This document shows, piece after piece, positions 24,683 through 34,527 of a DNA stretch of 64,000 nucleotides. Position numbers and translations under genes: made by a program. Source of the stretch: Roseitranquillus sp963709765 (lineage in GTDB: Bacteria > Pseudomonadota > Alphaproteobacteria > Rhodobacterales > Rhodobacteraceae). The number at the start of each line of letters is the position of its first letter. Position 1 is the stretch's first letter. Below the pieces are notes generated by a model. It was not told where the DNA came from. It saw only the letters and a program-made list of their open reading frames with translations, and searched no databases. The DNA lies in contig CAVPXL010000001.1 of assembly GCA_963709765.1 (NCBI GenBank), forward strand, positions 372,001 through 436,000, given 5' to 3'.

Positions 24683-26499
24683 GCGCGCAGCACCAGGTGT
24701 CCGTCCTCGACCTCGTCATAGAGCGAGGGCCCCGGCTCGTAGCCGAGCGGATGGATCGGCGACGGGATCGGCTTGAAGTTCAGGTCGCGCTCGGACTTGC
24801 GGCGGCGCGGGTCGGCCACCGGCACGGCCTTGAGCAATGCCTGGGTGTATTCGTGCTGCGGGTTTTCGAAGATTGCCTGGCGCGAGCCGATCTCGACGAT
24901 CCGTCCGAGATACATGACCCCGACCGTGTGGCTGACGCGCTCGACCACCGCCATGTCGTGGCTGATGAAGAGGATCGAGATGCGCAGCTCGGCCTGCAAT
25001 TCCATGATGAGGTTCAGCACCTCGGCCTGAACGCTCACGTCGAGCGCACTGACCGCCTCGTCGGCGATGATCAGCTTGGGATTGAGCGCCAGGGCCCGCG
25101 CGATCGCCACCCTCTGCCGCTGACCCCCCGAGAGTTCGTGCGGATACCGACGCATGAAATTCTTCGACAGGCGCACCCGGTCGAAAAGCTGCGCGACCCG
25201 GTCACGCAGTTCGGCGCCGCGCGCCAGGCCGAAATTGCGCAGCGGCTCGGCCACCTGGTCCATCAGCTGCATCTGGGGATTGAGCGACGCGAACGGGTCC
25301 TGGAACACCATCTGCATGTCGCGGCGGGCCCGGCGCAGATCGCCGGGACCGAGCGTGCGCACGTTCGTGCCGTCAAGGATGATCTCGCCATCAATCGGCT
25401 CGACGAGGCGCAGGATCGACCGCCCGCAGGTGGATTTGCCGCACCCCGATTCCCCGACCAAGCCCAGCGTTTCGCCGATCCGGATGTTGAACGAGACATC
25501 CTCGATCGCATGCACATTGGCGACGGTCCGGCGAAAGAAGCCGCCCTTGACCGGAAAACGCGTCGTCAGGTTGCGCACCTCAAGCAAGTGCCGTTCGTCG
25601 GCGACACGGATCGCGCCCACATATGCACCCGCATCTCCCATCAGGCGCATGGGTTCCGGAGCGGGCTTGCCGCGCATTTCGCCCAGCTTCGGAACCGCCG
25701 CCAGAAGGGCCTTGGTGTAATCGTGTCTGGGGTTCTCGAAGATCTCTTCTACCGTCCCCTCCTCGACCTTGTTGCCGCGGTACATGACCACGACCCGGTC
25801 GGCCATCTGCGCCACGACCGCCATGTCGTGCGTGATGAACAATACGGCGGTCCCTGTCTCGCGCTTCAGCCGGTCGATGAGGGCCAGGATCTCGGCCTGA
25901 ATGGTAACGTCGAGGGCGGTCGTCGGCTCGTCGGCAATCAGCAGACGCGGCTCGCAGGCCAGCGCCATGGCGATCACCACCCGCTGCCGCATGCCTCCGG
26001 AAAGCTCGTGCGGATACTGGCGCAAGCGCCGTTCTGGCTCCGGGATACGCACCTGCCGCAGCAGTTCCAGCGCGCGGGCCTCGGCTTCCGCCCTGTTCAT
26101 GCCGTTGTGAACGCGCAGTCCCTCGGTCAGCTGCCGGCCGACCGTGAAGACCGGGTTCAGCGAGGTCATCGGCTCCTGGAAGATCATGCCGATCTCGTTG
26201 CCGCGCACCGTGCGCATCAACGATCCGTCGGCGTGGGCAAGGTCGGTCATGCCGTCGCCGCGCCGGAAATTCAGTTTGCCGCCGGCGATATGGCCTCCGC
26301 CGAACTCGACCAGGCGCATGAGGCTGAGTGAACTGACCGACTTGCCCGACCCGCTTTCGCCAACGACGCACACCGTCTCGCCGGGGTTGATGCTGAACGA
26401 AACATCCTCGACGCCGACGACAATTCCGTCCTTCGTCTCGAATTCGACGCGCAGGTTCTCGATGGAGGCGATGGGTTGATCGAGCACGGCCGTCCCCAC
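24679..26499 (-). CDS. Peptide ABC transporter ATP-binding protein, fused double ATPase
   Basis: This 606-residue protein carries two complete oligopeptide-type ATPase domains in one chain, like GsiA/DppDF fusions. Domain 1 (about residues 10-300) has Walker A GESGSGKS, signature LSGGMRQR and Walker B LLIADEPTTALD; domain 2 (about 310-600) has GESGCGKS, LSGGQRQR and LIIADEAVSALD. Each ends in the peptide-transporter helper sequence (RHDYTKALLAAVP and QHEYTQALLKAVP). It energises the permeases at 28574-30503, which are on the opposite strand and divergent from it across 270 bases that should hold both promoters. Confidence 0.95.
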   Translation of the reverse strand: MGTAVLDQPIASIENLRVEFETKDGIVVGVEDVSFSINPGETVCVVGESGSGKSVSSLSLMRLVEFGGGHIAGGKLNFRRGDGMTDLAHADGSLMRTVRGNEIGMIFQEPMTSLNPVFTVGRQLTEGLRVHNGMNRAEAEARALELLRQVRIPEPERRLRQYPHELSGGMRQRVVIAMALACEPRLLIADEPTTALDVTIQAEILALIDRLKRETGTAVLFITHDMAVVAQMADRVVVMYRGNKVEEGTVEEIFENPRHDYTKALLAAVPKLGEMRGKPAPEPMRLMGDAGAYVGAIRVADERHLLEVRNLTTRFPVKGGFFRRTVANVHAIEDVSFNIRIGETLGLVGESGCGKSTCGRSILRLVEPIDGEIILDGTNVRTLGPGDLRRARRDMQMVFQDPFASLNPQMQLMDQVAEPLRNFGLARGAELRDRVAQLFDRVRLSKNFMRRYPHELSGGQRQRVAIARALALNPKLIIADEAVSALDVSVQAEVLNLIMELQAELRISILFISHDMAVVERVSHTVGVMYLGRIVEIGSRQAIFENPQHEYTQALLKAVPVADPRRRKSERDLNFKPIPSPIHPLGYEPGPSLYDEVEDGHLVLRA

Positions 26500-26769
26500 A
26501 TTGCGACATCCGACGCTAGGGCCATTCCCGCGATCGTGTCAAACCGCGACACGCGGCCCACCGCGGGCATCCGTCACTGACCATGCAGCAATACTTGCAA
26601 TCTGCGCCCCTTGTGTCCGAGACTGAACAGCATGCGTCCCGATCGGGGCGTCAGATCCTTTCCGGAGCGAAGCTGGACGCCGTGCGAGCAAACTCGCAGA
26701 TCGACATCGAAAAGAACTCCGCCCTCAAGCGGAGCCGGATGCACATGCACGACCAACAAGGAGCAAGAC

Positions 26770-28490
26770 ATGAAACTGAGAACGGCTCTGATGGGCGCGG
26801 CCGCGGCCGCCGCCCTTGCGCCAGCGGCTTTCGCCCAGGAGGGCGGTGAGCGCGGACGCGACGGCCAGGTCAACATCATCTATTGGCAGGCACCGTCGAT
26901 CCTGAACCCGTACCTGTCGAGCGGCACCAAGGACATCGAAAGCGCGAGCCTCGTGATCGAGCCGCTCGGCCGCTATGATCAGGACGGCAACATGGTGCCG
27001 TACCTCGCCGCCGAAATCCCGACGATCGACAACGGCGGGTTCAGCGAGGACCTCACCGAGCTCACCTGGAAGCTGCGCGACGACATCGTGTGGTCAGACG
27101 GCTCGCCCTTCACCGCCGCCGACGTCGTGTTCACCGCCGAGTACTGCATGCACCCCGAAGGCGGCTGCGCACAGGCCGCGAAGTTCGACGGCGTGTCCTC
27201 GGTCGAGGCCATCGACGACCATACGGTCAAGGTCACCTTCTCCGAGGCCAAGCCAAATCCCTACGGACCCTTCATGGGCGGCCAGTCGCCCATCATCCAG
27301 AAGGCGCAATTCGAGGACTGCCTCGGAGCCAAGGCTCCCGAATGCACCGACGCGAACTTCAATCCTGTGGGCACGGGCCCGTTCAAGGTCGCAGATTTCC
27401 GTCCGAACGACGTCATCCAGATGGAGGCGAACGAGAACTTCCGCGAGGAGGGCAAGCCGGCTTTCGCGACGTTGACCTTCAAGGGCGGTGGCGACGCGGC
27501 GGCGGCGGGACGCGCGGTGCTCGAAACCGGGGAGTTCGACTATGCCTGGAACCTGCAGCTCGCGCCCGAGGTGCTGGAGAACATGGCGGCCGCTGGCAAG
27601 GGCACTCCGGTTTCGGCATTCGGCACCCTCGTCGAGCGGATCATGCTCAACCAGACCGATCCGGACCCGAGCCTGCCGGAGGGCGAGCGCGCGACCGCCG
27701 AGCATCCGCACCCGTTCCTCAGCGACGTCAAGGTCCGAAAGGCCCTGTCGATGGCGATCGACCGGCCGCTGCTGGTGGAGATCGGCTACGGTCAGGCCGG
27801 GCGCCCGACCTGCGACCTCGTGCCGGCGCCGGAGCTCTACGCATCGGGCAACACCGATTGCCTCGAGCAGGACATGGAGGGCGCCAAGGCGCTGCTCGAT
27901 GAGGCCGGCTGGACCGACACCAATGGTGATGGCATCCGCGACAAGGATGGCGAGAAGCTGAGTCTGGTCTTCCAGTCGTCCACCAACGCGGTTCGTCAGG
28001 ACTTCCAGGCCCTGATCAAGCAGTGGTGGAACGAACTGGGCGTCGAGGTCGAGCTGCGCAACATCGACGCCAGCGTGTTCTTCGGCGGCGATCCGGGCAG
28101 CCCGGACACGTTCCAGAAGTTCTATGCCGACGTCGAGATGTACGCGAACAACTTCGACGGCACCGATCCGGAAGCTTATCTCGGCCAGTTCACCTGCGAG
28201 AAGGCGCCGCGACCGGAGATCCCAGTGGCAGGGCGAGAACATCACGCGCTTCTGCGACGAGGAATACGACGCGCTGGTGGCAGAACTCGGACAGCACCGG
28301 CGACCTCGACGAGCGCGGACGGATCGCCAAGCAACTGAACCAGATCCTCACGGCGGACCAGCAGAGCCTGATCCCGCTGGTGGATCGCGGTCGCGTCTCG
28401 GCACATTCGAACTCGCTCGGCGGGGTCGTGCTGAACACGTGGGACAGCGAGCTCTGGAACGCCGCCGACTGGTACCGCATCAAGGAGTGA
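26770..28490 (+). pseudogene. Peptide ABC transporter substrate-binding protein gene with two frame changes
   Basis: The protein starts MKLRTALMGAAAAAALAPA with a clear signal peptide and AGGAG about 7 bases upstream, then VNIIYWQAPSILNPYLSS, a typical family 5 binding protein. It stays in one frame to about 28221 (EKAPRPEI). It then continues one base later as SQWQGENITRFCDEEYDALV to about 28288, and again one base later as DSTGDLDERGRIAKQLNQIL to the stop at 28490 (ADWYRIKE). Both parts fit the conserved C-terminal lobe, so the ancestral gene was about 573 residues long. It is either a decayed gene or two sequencing errors; intact downstream permeases favour error or very recent loss. Confidence 0.85.
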
Positions 28491-28512
28491 TCTCCTAGTC
28501 CACGAGACGACG

Positions 28513-28541
28513 GTGCCGCCCCGCGCGATACGGGGCGGCAC
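28513..28541 (+). terminator. Intercistronic 11-bp hairpin between binding protein and permease genes
   Basis: GTGCCGCCCCG (28513-28523) pairs perfectly with CGGGGCGGCAC (28531-28541) across the 7-base loop CGCGATA. There is no T-run after it, so it is not a strong intrinsic terminator. Hairpins at this point in ABC operons commonly protect the binding-protein mRNA or attenuate the permease genes, which would fit here. Confidence 0.6.
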
Positions 28542-28573
28542 GACTGGCGCCAGGACTTCAGGGAGGCCTCCCG

Positions 28574-29581
28574 ATGCTCACATACACGATCCGGCGTCTC
28601 ATTCTGGCGATCCCGACGCTTCTGTTCATTTCTCTCGTCATCTTCCTGCTGCTGGAGCTGGCGCCGGGGGACCCGATGGCGCAGGTGCCGCTGACCGTTC
28701 CGCCCGAGGTCAAGCAGCAGATGCGCGAAGCGCTCGGACTTGGCGAACCCACCCATATCCGCTTCTGGAAATGGCTGGTGCAGTTCTTCTGGACCGAGCC
28801 GATGCACCTGATCGACAACATGTTCGGCACCGCCATCGCGGAAGGCCAGCAACGCGTCATCTCGTGGCAGACCCGTTCGCCGGTGATGGACATCGTCGCC
28901 CAGCGGATGCCGCAGACGCTCTGGGTCGTCGGCATGTCCTACTTGATCGGCGTCCTGATCGCGCTGCCGATCGGGATCATCTCCGCTTACAAGCAATATT
29001 CGGTGTTCGATCAGGTCGGCACATTCGTCTCGATGATCGGGTTTTCGGTTCCCACCTTCTTCACCGGCGTGCTGCTGATCGTGATCTTCTCGGTGAACCT
29101 CGGCTGGTTTCCGTCGATCTACGACACGACCCACCGCGTCAACGACTGGGACAGCTTCGTCTACCAGTTCCGCCAGATGGTCATGCCCGTCTTCGTCCTG
29201 GCGCTCTACAACGCAGCCCAGATCAGCCGCTTCATGCGCGCCTCGATGCTGGACAACCTCAATCAGGACTATGTGCGGACCGCGCGCGCCAAGGGTCTGT
29301 CGGAGAGCGTCGTGGTCCTTGTCCACGTCCTGCGCAATTCGATGATCCCCGTGGTCACCGTGATCGCGCTGGGCGTGCCCGGCGTCTTCGGCGGCGCCAT
29401 CATCACCGAGCAGGTCTTCAAGGTGAACGGGATCGGTCAGCTCCTGATCACCGCGATCCAGGCGAACGACCTCCCGATGGTTCAGACTCTGACCTTCATC
29501 TTCGCGGTGCTGATCGTGCTCTTCAACCTGATCGCCGACGTACTTTACGGCATCCTGGATCCGAGGATCCGCTATGACTGA
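28574..29581 (+). CDS. Peptide ABC transporter permease, DppB type
   Basis: This 335-residue inner-membrane protein begins LTYTIRRLILAIPTLLFIS, the usual first helix of DppB/OppB permeases, and has about six transmembrane segments. The EAA loop that docks on the ATPase is visible as YVRTARAKGLSESVVVLVHV, followed by LRNSMIPVVTVIALG. It overlaps the start of the second permease by 8 bases. With DppC and the fused ATPase it would form the channel for peptides delivered by the binding protein encoded upstream. Confidence 0.94.
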   Translation: MLTYTIRRLILAIPTLLFISLVIFLLLELAPGDPMAQVPLTVPPEVKQQMREALGLGEPTHIRFWKWLVQFFWTEPMHLIDNMFGTAIAEGQQRVISWQTRSPVMDIVAQRMPQTLWVVGMSYLIGVLIALPIGIISAYKQYSVFDQVGTFVSMIGFSVPTFFTGVLLIVIFSVNLGWFPSIYDTTHRVNDWDSFVYQFRQMVMPVFVLALYNAAQISRFMRASMLDNLNQDYVRTARAKGLSESVVVLVHVLRNSMIPVVTVIALGVPGVFGGAIITEQVFKVNGIGQLLITAIQANDLPMVQTLTFIFAVLIVLFNLIADVLYGILDPRIRYD

Positions 29582-30503
29582 TCCCACCTCCAACGTCCCG
29601 CTTGTCGAGCTCGAGGTCAAACAGCCGCCGCGCAGTCAATGGCGCGACGTCTGGAGCCAGTTTCGCTCCCATCGCGGCGCCGTGCTGGGGGCGGGCTTTT
29701 TCGCCCTGATGATCCTCGCGGTCACCATCGGCCCCTATCTCTGGACCATCGACCCGACCTTCATCGACATCCGGGCCCGCAATTCCGGGCCAAGCGTCGC
29801 ACACCCGTTCGGCACCGATCAGCTCGGCCGCGACACGCTCGCGCGCATGATGGCCGGCGGCCAGACGTCGGTCGCGGTCGGCGTGACGGCAATGCTCCTC
29901 GCGCTCGTTCTCGGAACAATGGTCGGCGTTCTGGCGGGCTTCTTCCGCTGGCTCGACGGGCCGCTGATGCGCCTGACCGACCTCTTCCTCGCGCTGCCGC
30001 TACTGCCGCTACTGCTCGTCATGGTGATGCTCTTTCGCCAGGCGCTGAGTTCTCGCTTCGGCCCCGAGACCGGGATCTTCATCCTGATCGTGGTCGCCAT
30101 CGGCGTGACCTCGTGGATGCCCACTGCGCGGATCGTCCGGGGCGACGTTCTGGCGCTCAAGGAGCGCGAATTCGTCCTCGCGGCGCGCTCGATCGGGACC
30201 ACGAACAGCCGCCTCATCTCTCGCCACATCCTTCCGAACGTGATGTCGCCGATCATGGTGTCGGCGACGCTCGGCATTGCCAACGCAATCATAACAGAAT
30301 CGGCGCTGTCATTTCTCGGCCTCGGGTTTCCACCGGACTTCCCGACCTGGGGACGGTTGCTGTTCGATGCGACCGACTACCTCCAACAATACCCCGAGCG
30401 GGTGATCTGGCCCGGCCTCGCGATCTCGCTGACGGTTCTCAGCGTCAATTATATCGGTGACGGCCTGCGCGACGCCCTCGACCCGCGGATCCGCGGCCGG
30501 TAG
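29574..30503 (+). CDS. Peptide ABC transporter permease, DppC type
   Basis: This 309-residue inner-membrane permease has the OppC/DppC layout. An N-terminal cytoplasmic segment is followed by a first helix (AVLGAGFFALMILAVTIGPY), the periplasmic HPFGTDQLGRDTLARMMAGG signature, further helices and the EAA loop EFVLAARSIGTTNSRLISRH with ILPNVMSPIMV. It ends DALDPRIRGR, typical of the family. Its start overlaps the dppB-like stop by 8 bases, so they are translationally coupled. Confidence 0.94.
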   Translation: MTDPTSNVPLVELEVKQPPRSQWRDVWSQFRSHRGAVLGAGFFALMILAVTIGPYLWTIDPTFIDIRARNSGPSVAHPFGTDQLGRDTLARMMAGGQTSVAVGVTAMLLALVLGTMVGVLAGFFRWLDGPLMRLTDLFLALPLLPLLLVMVMLFRQALSSRFGPETGIFILIVVAIGVTSWMPTARIVRGDVLALKEREFVLAARSIGTTNSRLISRHILPNVMSPIMVSATLGIANAIITESALSFLGLGFPPDFPTWGRLLFDATDYLQQYPERVIWPGLAISLTVLSVNYIGDGLRDALDPRIRGR

Positions 30504-30705
30504 CGAGAAAAGAACGGTCTGCCGGATCGACGCGTGCGATCAAAGACAGTCGTGCGCGCGCGGCCTCCATGCGGAAACATGGTTCTGCCACACAAGCCCG
30601 ACAGGCAACGTGGTTCTCCCTGACCGTCGCGCCGGAAACTGCCGAAGGCTTGAGGCTTGTCGTCCGAACGGCATATGGGCGAGTCTGGAAACCGCCGGAG
30701 CCGCC

Positions 30706-31759
30706 ATGTTCGAGTCCCTGAACCTCCCCGTCACGCCCCAGCAGGCCGCACTCGGTCTCGGGATGCTCCTCGGCGTCGCCTTCGGGGCTCTTGCCGAGGT
30801 CACACGCTTCTGCCTTCGCCGGGCGGTCACCGGAGAGCCGGTCGAGCGGCGGTCCGCCGCAGGCGTCTGGCTGGCGGCACTCGCGACCGCGCTGGTTGGC
30901 ACGCAGGGCGCGGTCGCGCTGGGCCTCATCTCGTTCGAGGGGCACAGATTCCTTGCGCCGGACCTGCCGGTGCTCGCCATCGCGCTGGGCGGGCTGCTGT
31001 TCGGGGCCGGCATGGTTCTGACCCGGGGCTGCGTTTCGCGCCTGACGGTCCTGCTCGGGTCGGGAAACCTGCGCGCCTTCACGGTGATTGCCGTCTTTGC
31101 CATTACCGCACACGCGACGATGAAGGGTCTTTTGGCGCCCGCACGCGTAGCCCTTGGCCAGACCACCCTGGCTCTTGAGGACGCGACTTCGCTCGCGGCC
31201 CTGCCCGGTGGCGCGGCCTTCTGGTCACTGGCCATCGCGGCCGGCGCCCTGATCTTCGCGATCCGCTCGGGTGCGTCTCGGCATCATCTGGGTCTTGCCG
31301 CGCTCCTCGGTCTGGTCGTGCCAGCGGCGTGGATCGGCACGGGCTACGTACTTCTCGACGAGTTCGACCCGATCGCGATGGAGAGCCTCAGCCACGACAT
31401 CGCCGCTGGCCGAGACTCTGTTCTGGTCGGTTGCCTCGACTTCCATCGCGCCCGGTTTCGGCGTGGGCCTGATCGGCGGCATCATCGCCGGTGCCTTTGT
31501 CCTCGCCACTCTTTCCGGCCGGTTCGAATGGCAGAGTTTCACGAGTGCCGCGCAGACGGGCCGCTACATCATCGGCGGCGCGCTCATGGGGTTCGGCGGC
31601 GTTCTGGCCGGCGGTTGCACTCTTGGTGCCGGTCTCTCCGGGGTTCCGACCCTGTCGTTCGCCGCGCTGCTCGCACTCGGCACCATCATCGCCGGCGCCA
31701 AGCTTGCCGACGCGGCCCTGGGCCGGGCCGCCGGACCAGTCGCGGTGCCCGCTGAATAG
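30706..31759 (+). pseudogene. YeeE/YedE (TsuA-like) sulfur transporter gene with a frameshift
   Basis: The protein starts MFESLNLPVTPQQAALGLGM and is a multi-helix membrane protein with the family cysteine motif LTRGCVSRLTVLLGSG. At about 31393, after MESLS, the coherent protein moves one base forward and continues TTSPLAETLFWSVASTSIAP, FGVGLIGGIIAGAF and the second cysteine motif LAGGCTLGAGLSG, ending at 31759. One extra C at 31393 explains it. The restored product would be about 350 residues, normal for transporters that import thiosulfate or related sulfur compounds. No rhodanese or TusA gene is adjacent. It may be intact in reality. Confidence 0.82.
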
Positions 31760-31760
31760 G

Positions 31761-33041
31761 CTATTCCATCTTTCGATGGATGCGTCGGATCGACAGCCAG
31801 ACCAGCAGGATGACGGGCGGCGTCACAGCCGCCGTGACGAGGCTCATGCTCCAGCCCTCCGGGGCGAGCGGGTAGGCCATGTACCGCACCAGGCTCACGG
31901 CGTAGTAGCTGATCGCGACAACCGACAGACCCTCGACGGTCTTCTGCAGGCGTAGCTGCAGATCCGATCGCTTGTCCATCGACGCCAGCAGATGCTGGTT
32001 CTGCGCCGAACGCTCCACGTCCACGCGTGTCCTCAGAAGGTCGCCGGCCCGCATTGCCCGGTCCGCCATCGCTTCGAGCCGGCGTTCGGTCGCCTTGACG
32101 GTGCGCATGGCCGGATCGAAGCGCCGCATCATGAACTCGCCGAAGGTCTGTCGCCCCTCGAACCGCTCCTCTCGCAGCACCCTGATCCGCTGGCCGACGA
32201 TCGCCTCGTAGGCGGCCGTCGCCCCGAAGCGGAACGACATCTGCGCAAGGAGTGTCTCCAGTTCCGCCGAAACCCCGAGCAGCGCCTTCAGCGTCACATC
32301 GGCGGCGCTGGTGCCGCCGGTCATTTCGCTCATCAGCGAGGTCAGTTCTTCGTCGATGCCGGCCATCCTTGGTGCGACGGAGCGGACCTTGCTGAGCCCC
32401 AGCATCGACATCGTCTTGTAGGTCTCGATTTCGCAGAGGCGCTGGACGATCCGGCCGATGCGCCGCGGGCCAGTCGCTTTGCGTACGAACACAGCCACCC
32501 GCACATGACCGGCCTCGTCGATGCGAAAGTCGCTGGCAATCACTGCGCTGTCGTCAAGGACGCGGGCGACAGCAAGGCTCTCGGGCACGAACCAGCGCGA
32601 GATCCGGTCGCGGATCGCGTCGGGGTCCTCGAGCGGCTCGACCCGGATCAGGGCGGACGTCATCCGCGCGCCGGGCGCCTCTGACAGCCAGTCCTCGGGA
32701 AATACGCGAAAGGCGTGCGGATCGAAGGCTGTCTCGGCAATACCGTTTTCGAAGATCGTGTAGGTGACGAACTCCGTATGGCTTTCCCATTTCAGGACGT
32801 ACTTGCCGATCTTGCCGAAATAATGGGTCGCCCCGGGCTGCGGATGCGGCGCCCCATGGCGGTCGAGCAACGCGACGAGATGCGCAATGTCCGCATCGCG
32901 ATCCCGCCCGGCCGCGTTGTGTGTCTGCTTGATGGCGAGGTAGACGGCGCGACACGGCGCGTCGAGCACGGGAAAGGGGCGCGCGTGCAGCTCGTTGGCG
33001 AGCTGGTAGCGCTGCGGATGATCGTCGATGACGCTCACCAC
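31761..33041 (-). CDS. DUF3422 family membrane-anchored protein
   Basis: This 426-residue protein fits the alphaproteobacterial DUF3422 family. It has an N-terminal domain with YQLANELHARPFP and HTEFVTYTIF, a long central helical region (about residues 230-370) likely to coil, and two C-terminal transmembrane segments (about 378-395 and 400-420) followed by a basic tail. Function is unknown to me. The start is a GTG pair at 33041/33038. Its stop lies 1 base from the convergent YeeE stop. It sits 36 bases downstream of pntB on the same strand and may be transcribed with it. Confidence 0.85.
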   Translation of the reverse strand: MVSVIDDHPQRYQLANELHARPFPVLDAPCRAVYLAIKQTHNAAGRDRDADIAHLVALLDRHGAPHPQPGATHYFGKIGKYVLKWESHTEFVTYTIFENGIAETAFDPHAFRVFPEDWLSEAPGARMTSALIRVEPLEDPDAIRDRISRWFVPESLAVARVLDDSAVIASDFRIDEAGHVRVAVFVRKATGPRRIGRIVQRLCEIETYKTMSMLGLSKVRSVAPRMAGIDEELTSLMSEMTGGTSAADVTLKALLGVSAELETLLAQMSFRFGATAAYEAIVGQRIRVLREERFEGRQTFGEFMMRRFDPAMRTVKATERRLEAMADRAMRAGDLLRTRVDVERSAQNQHLLASMDKRSDLQLRLQKTVEGLSVVAISYYAVSLVRYMAYPLAPEGWSMSLVTAAVTPPVILLVWLSIRRIHRKME

Positions 33042-33077
33042 ACGCCCCTCTCGGTGCTCAGGCGCCGCAGCCGCGCA

Positions 33078-34517
33078 TCACGACATCTGGCCGAGCAACG
33101 CATCGACGCTGGACTTGGCATCGCCGTAGAACATCCGCGTGTTCTCCTTGTAGAAGAGCGGGTTCTCGATCCCGGAATAGCCGGTCCCCTGTCCGCGCTT
33201 GGAGACGAAGACCTGCTTGGCCTTCCACACTTCGAGCACCGGCATTCCGGCAATGGGCGAACCCGGATCCTCCTGTGCGGCGGGGTTCACGATGTCGTTG
33301 GAGCCGATGACGATGACCACGTCCGTCTTGGGGAAGTCGTCGTTGATCTCGTCCATCTCCAGAACGATGTCGTAGGGCACCTTGGCCTCCGCGAGGAGGA
33401 CGTTCATGTGGCCCGGAAGCCGGCCCGCGACGGGATGGATGGCAAAGCGCACCTCCTTGCCCTGCCCGCGCAGACGCTTGGTCAGTTCGCTGACCGATTG
33501 CTGGGCCTGCGCCACCGCCATGCCGTAGCCGGGCACGATGACGACACTGTCCGCATCCTCCAGCGCCTGCGCCACGCCGGCCGCGTCAATGGCGACCTGC
33601 TCGCCCTCGATCTCGCCGCCGGCCTGCGCCTGGCCGCCGAAACCGCCCAGGATCACGCTGATGAACGACCGGTTCATGGCCTTGCACATGATGTAGCTCA
33701 GGATCGCGCCCGAGGAGCCGACCAGCGCGCCGGTGACGATCAGCAGGTCGTTGCCGAGCGTGAAGCCGATCGCAGCCGCGGCCCAGCCGGAATAGGAGTT
33801 CAGCATCGACACGACGACCGGCATGTCGGCGCCGCCGATCCCCATGATCAGATGCCAGCCGAGGAAGCCCGCGATCAGCGCCACCAGCAGCATCGTCCAG
33901 ATGCCCGCGCCGTTGAAGTACATGAGCCCGAGGATCAGGCTGAGGATCACGGCGCCCGCGTTGAGCGCGTGCCCGCCCGGCAGCTTTTCGGGTTTCGAGC
34001 TGATCTTGCCGGCCAGCTTGCCGAAGGCCACGACCGAGCCGGTGAAGGTCACCGCGCCGATGAAGATGCCGAGAAAGACCTCCACCTTCAGGATCGCGAT
34101 CTCCACCCCGTCCTTGAGGGCGAGTTTTCGGGAGAACCCGGTGAGATTCTCGATCGGTCCGGCCTCGAGCAGAAGGCGGTGCACCGCCGCCAGCTCGATC
34201 TCGGCGTTGAGGCCGATGAACACCGCGGCAAGGCCGACGAACGAATGCAGGGCCGCCACGAGTTGCGGCATCTCGGTCATCTCGACGCGCTTGGCGACGT
34301 AGTAGCCCGCATAGGCGCCGGCGGCGACCATTATCAGGATGACCAGCCAGTTGCCGACGCCGGGTCCGAAGATGGTGGCAAAGACGGCGAGCCCCATGCC
34401 GACGATGCCGTACCAGACGGCGCGCTTGGCGCTTTCCTGGTTCGACAGGCCGCCGAGCGACAGGATGAAGAGGACGGACGCCGCGACGTAGGCGGCGGAG
34501 ACGAGACCTTCGGACAT
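33078..34517 (-). CDS. pntB: NAD(P) transhydrogenase subunit beta
   Basis: This 479-residue protein of proton-translocating transhydrogenase has about nine N-terminal membrane helices (SAAYVAASVLFILSLGG onward) and the C-terminal NADP-binding domain III, marked by VVIVPGYGMAVAQAQQSVSE, FAIHPVAGRLPGHMNVLLAE and DVVIVIGSNDIVNPAAQ. Two adjacent ATGs (34520, 34517) follow GAGGG; the second is better spaced. The gene starts 10 bases after the pntA stop. The enzyme couples proton entry to NADPH formation. Confidence 0.96.
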   Translation of the reverse strand: MSEGLVSAAYVAASVLFILSLGGLSNQESAKRAVWYGIVGMGLAVFATIFGPGVGNWLVILIMVAAGAYAGYYVAKRVEMTEMPQLVAALHSFVGLAAVFIGLNAEIELAAVHRLLLEAGPIENLTGFSRKLALKDGVEIAILKVEVFLGIFIGAVTFTGSVVAFGKLAGKISSKPEKLPGGHALNAGAVILSLILGLMYFNGAGIWTMLLVALIAGFLGWHLIMGIGGADMPVVVSMLNSYSGWAAAAIGFTLGNDLLIVTGALVGSSGAILSYIMCKAMNRSFISVILGGFGGQAQAGGEIEGEQVAIDAAGVAQALEDADSVVIVPGYGMAVAQAQQSVSELTKRLRGQGKEVRFAIHPVAGRLPGHMNVLLAEAKVPYDIVLEMDEINDDFPKTDVVIVIGSNDIVNPAAQEDPGSPIAGMPVLEVWKAKQVFVSKRGQGTGYSGIENPLFYKENTRMFYGDAKSSVDALLGQMS

Positions 34518-34527
34518 CATACCGCCC

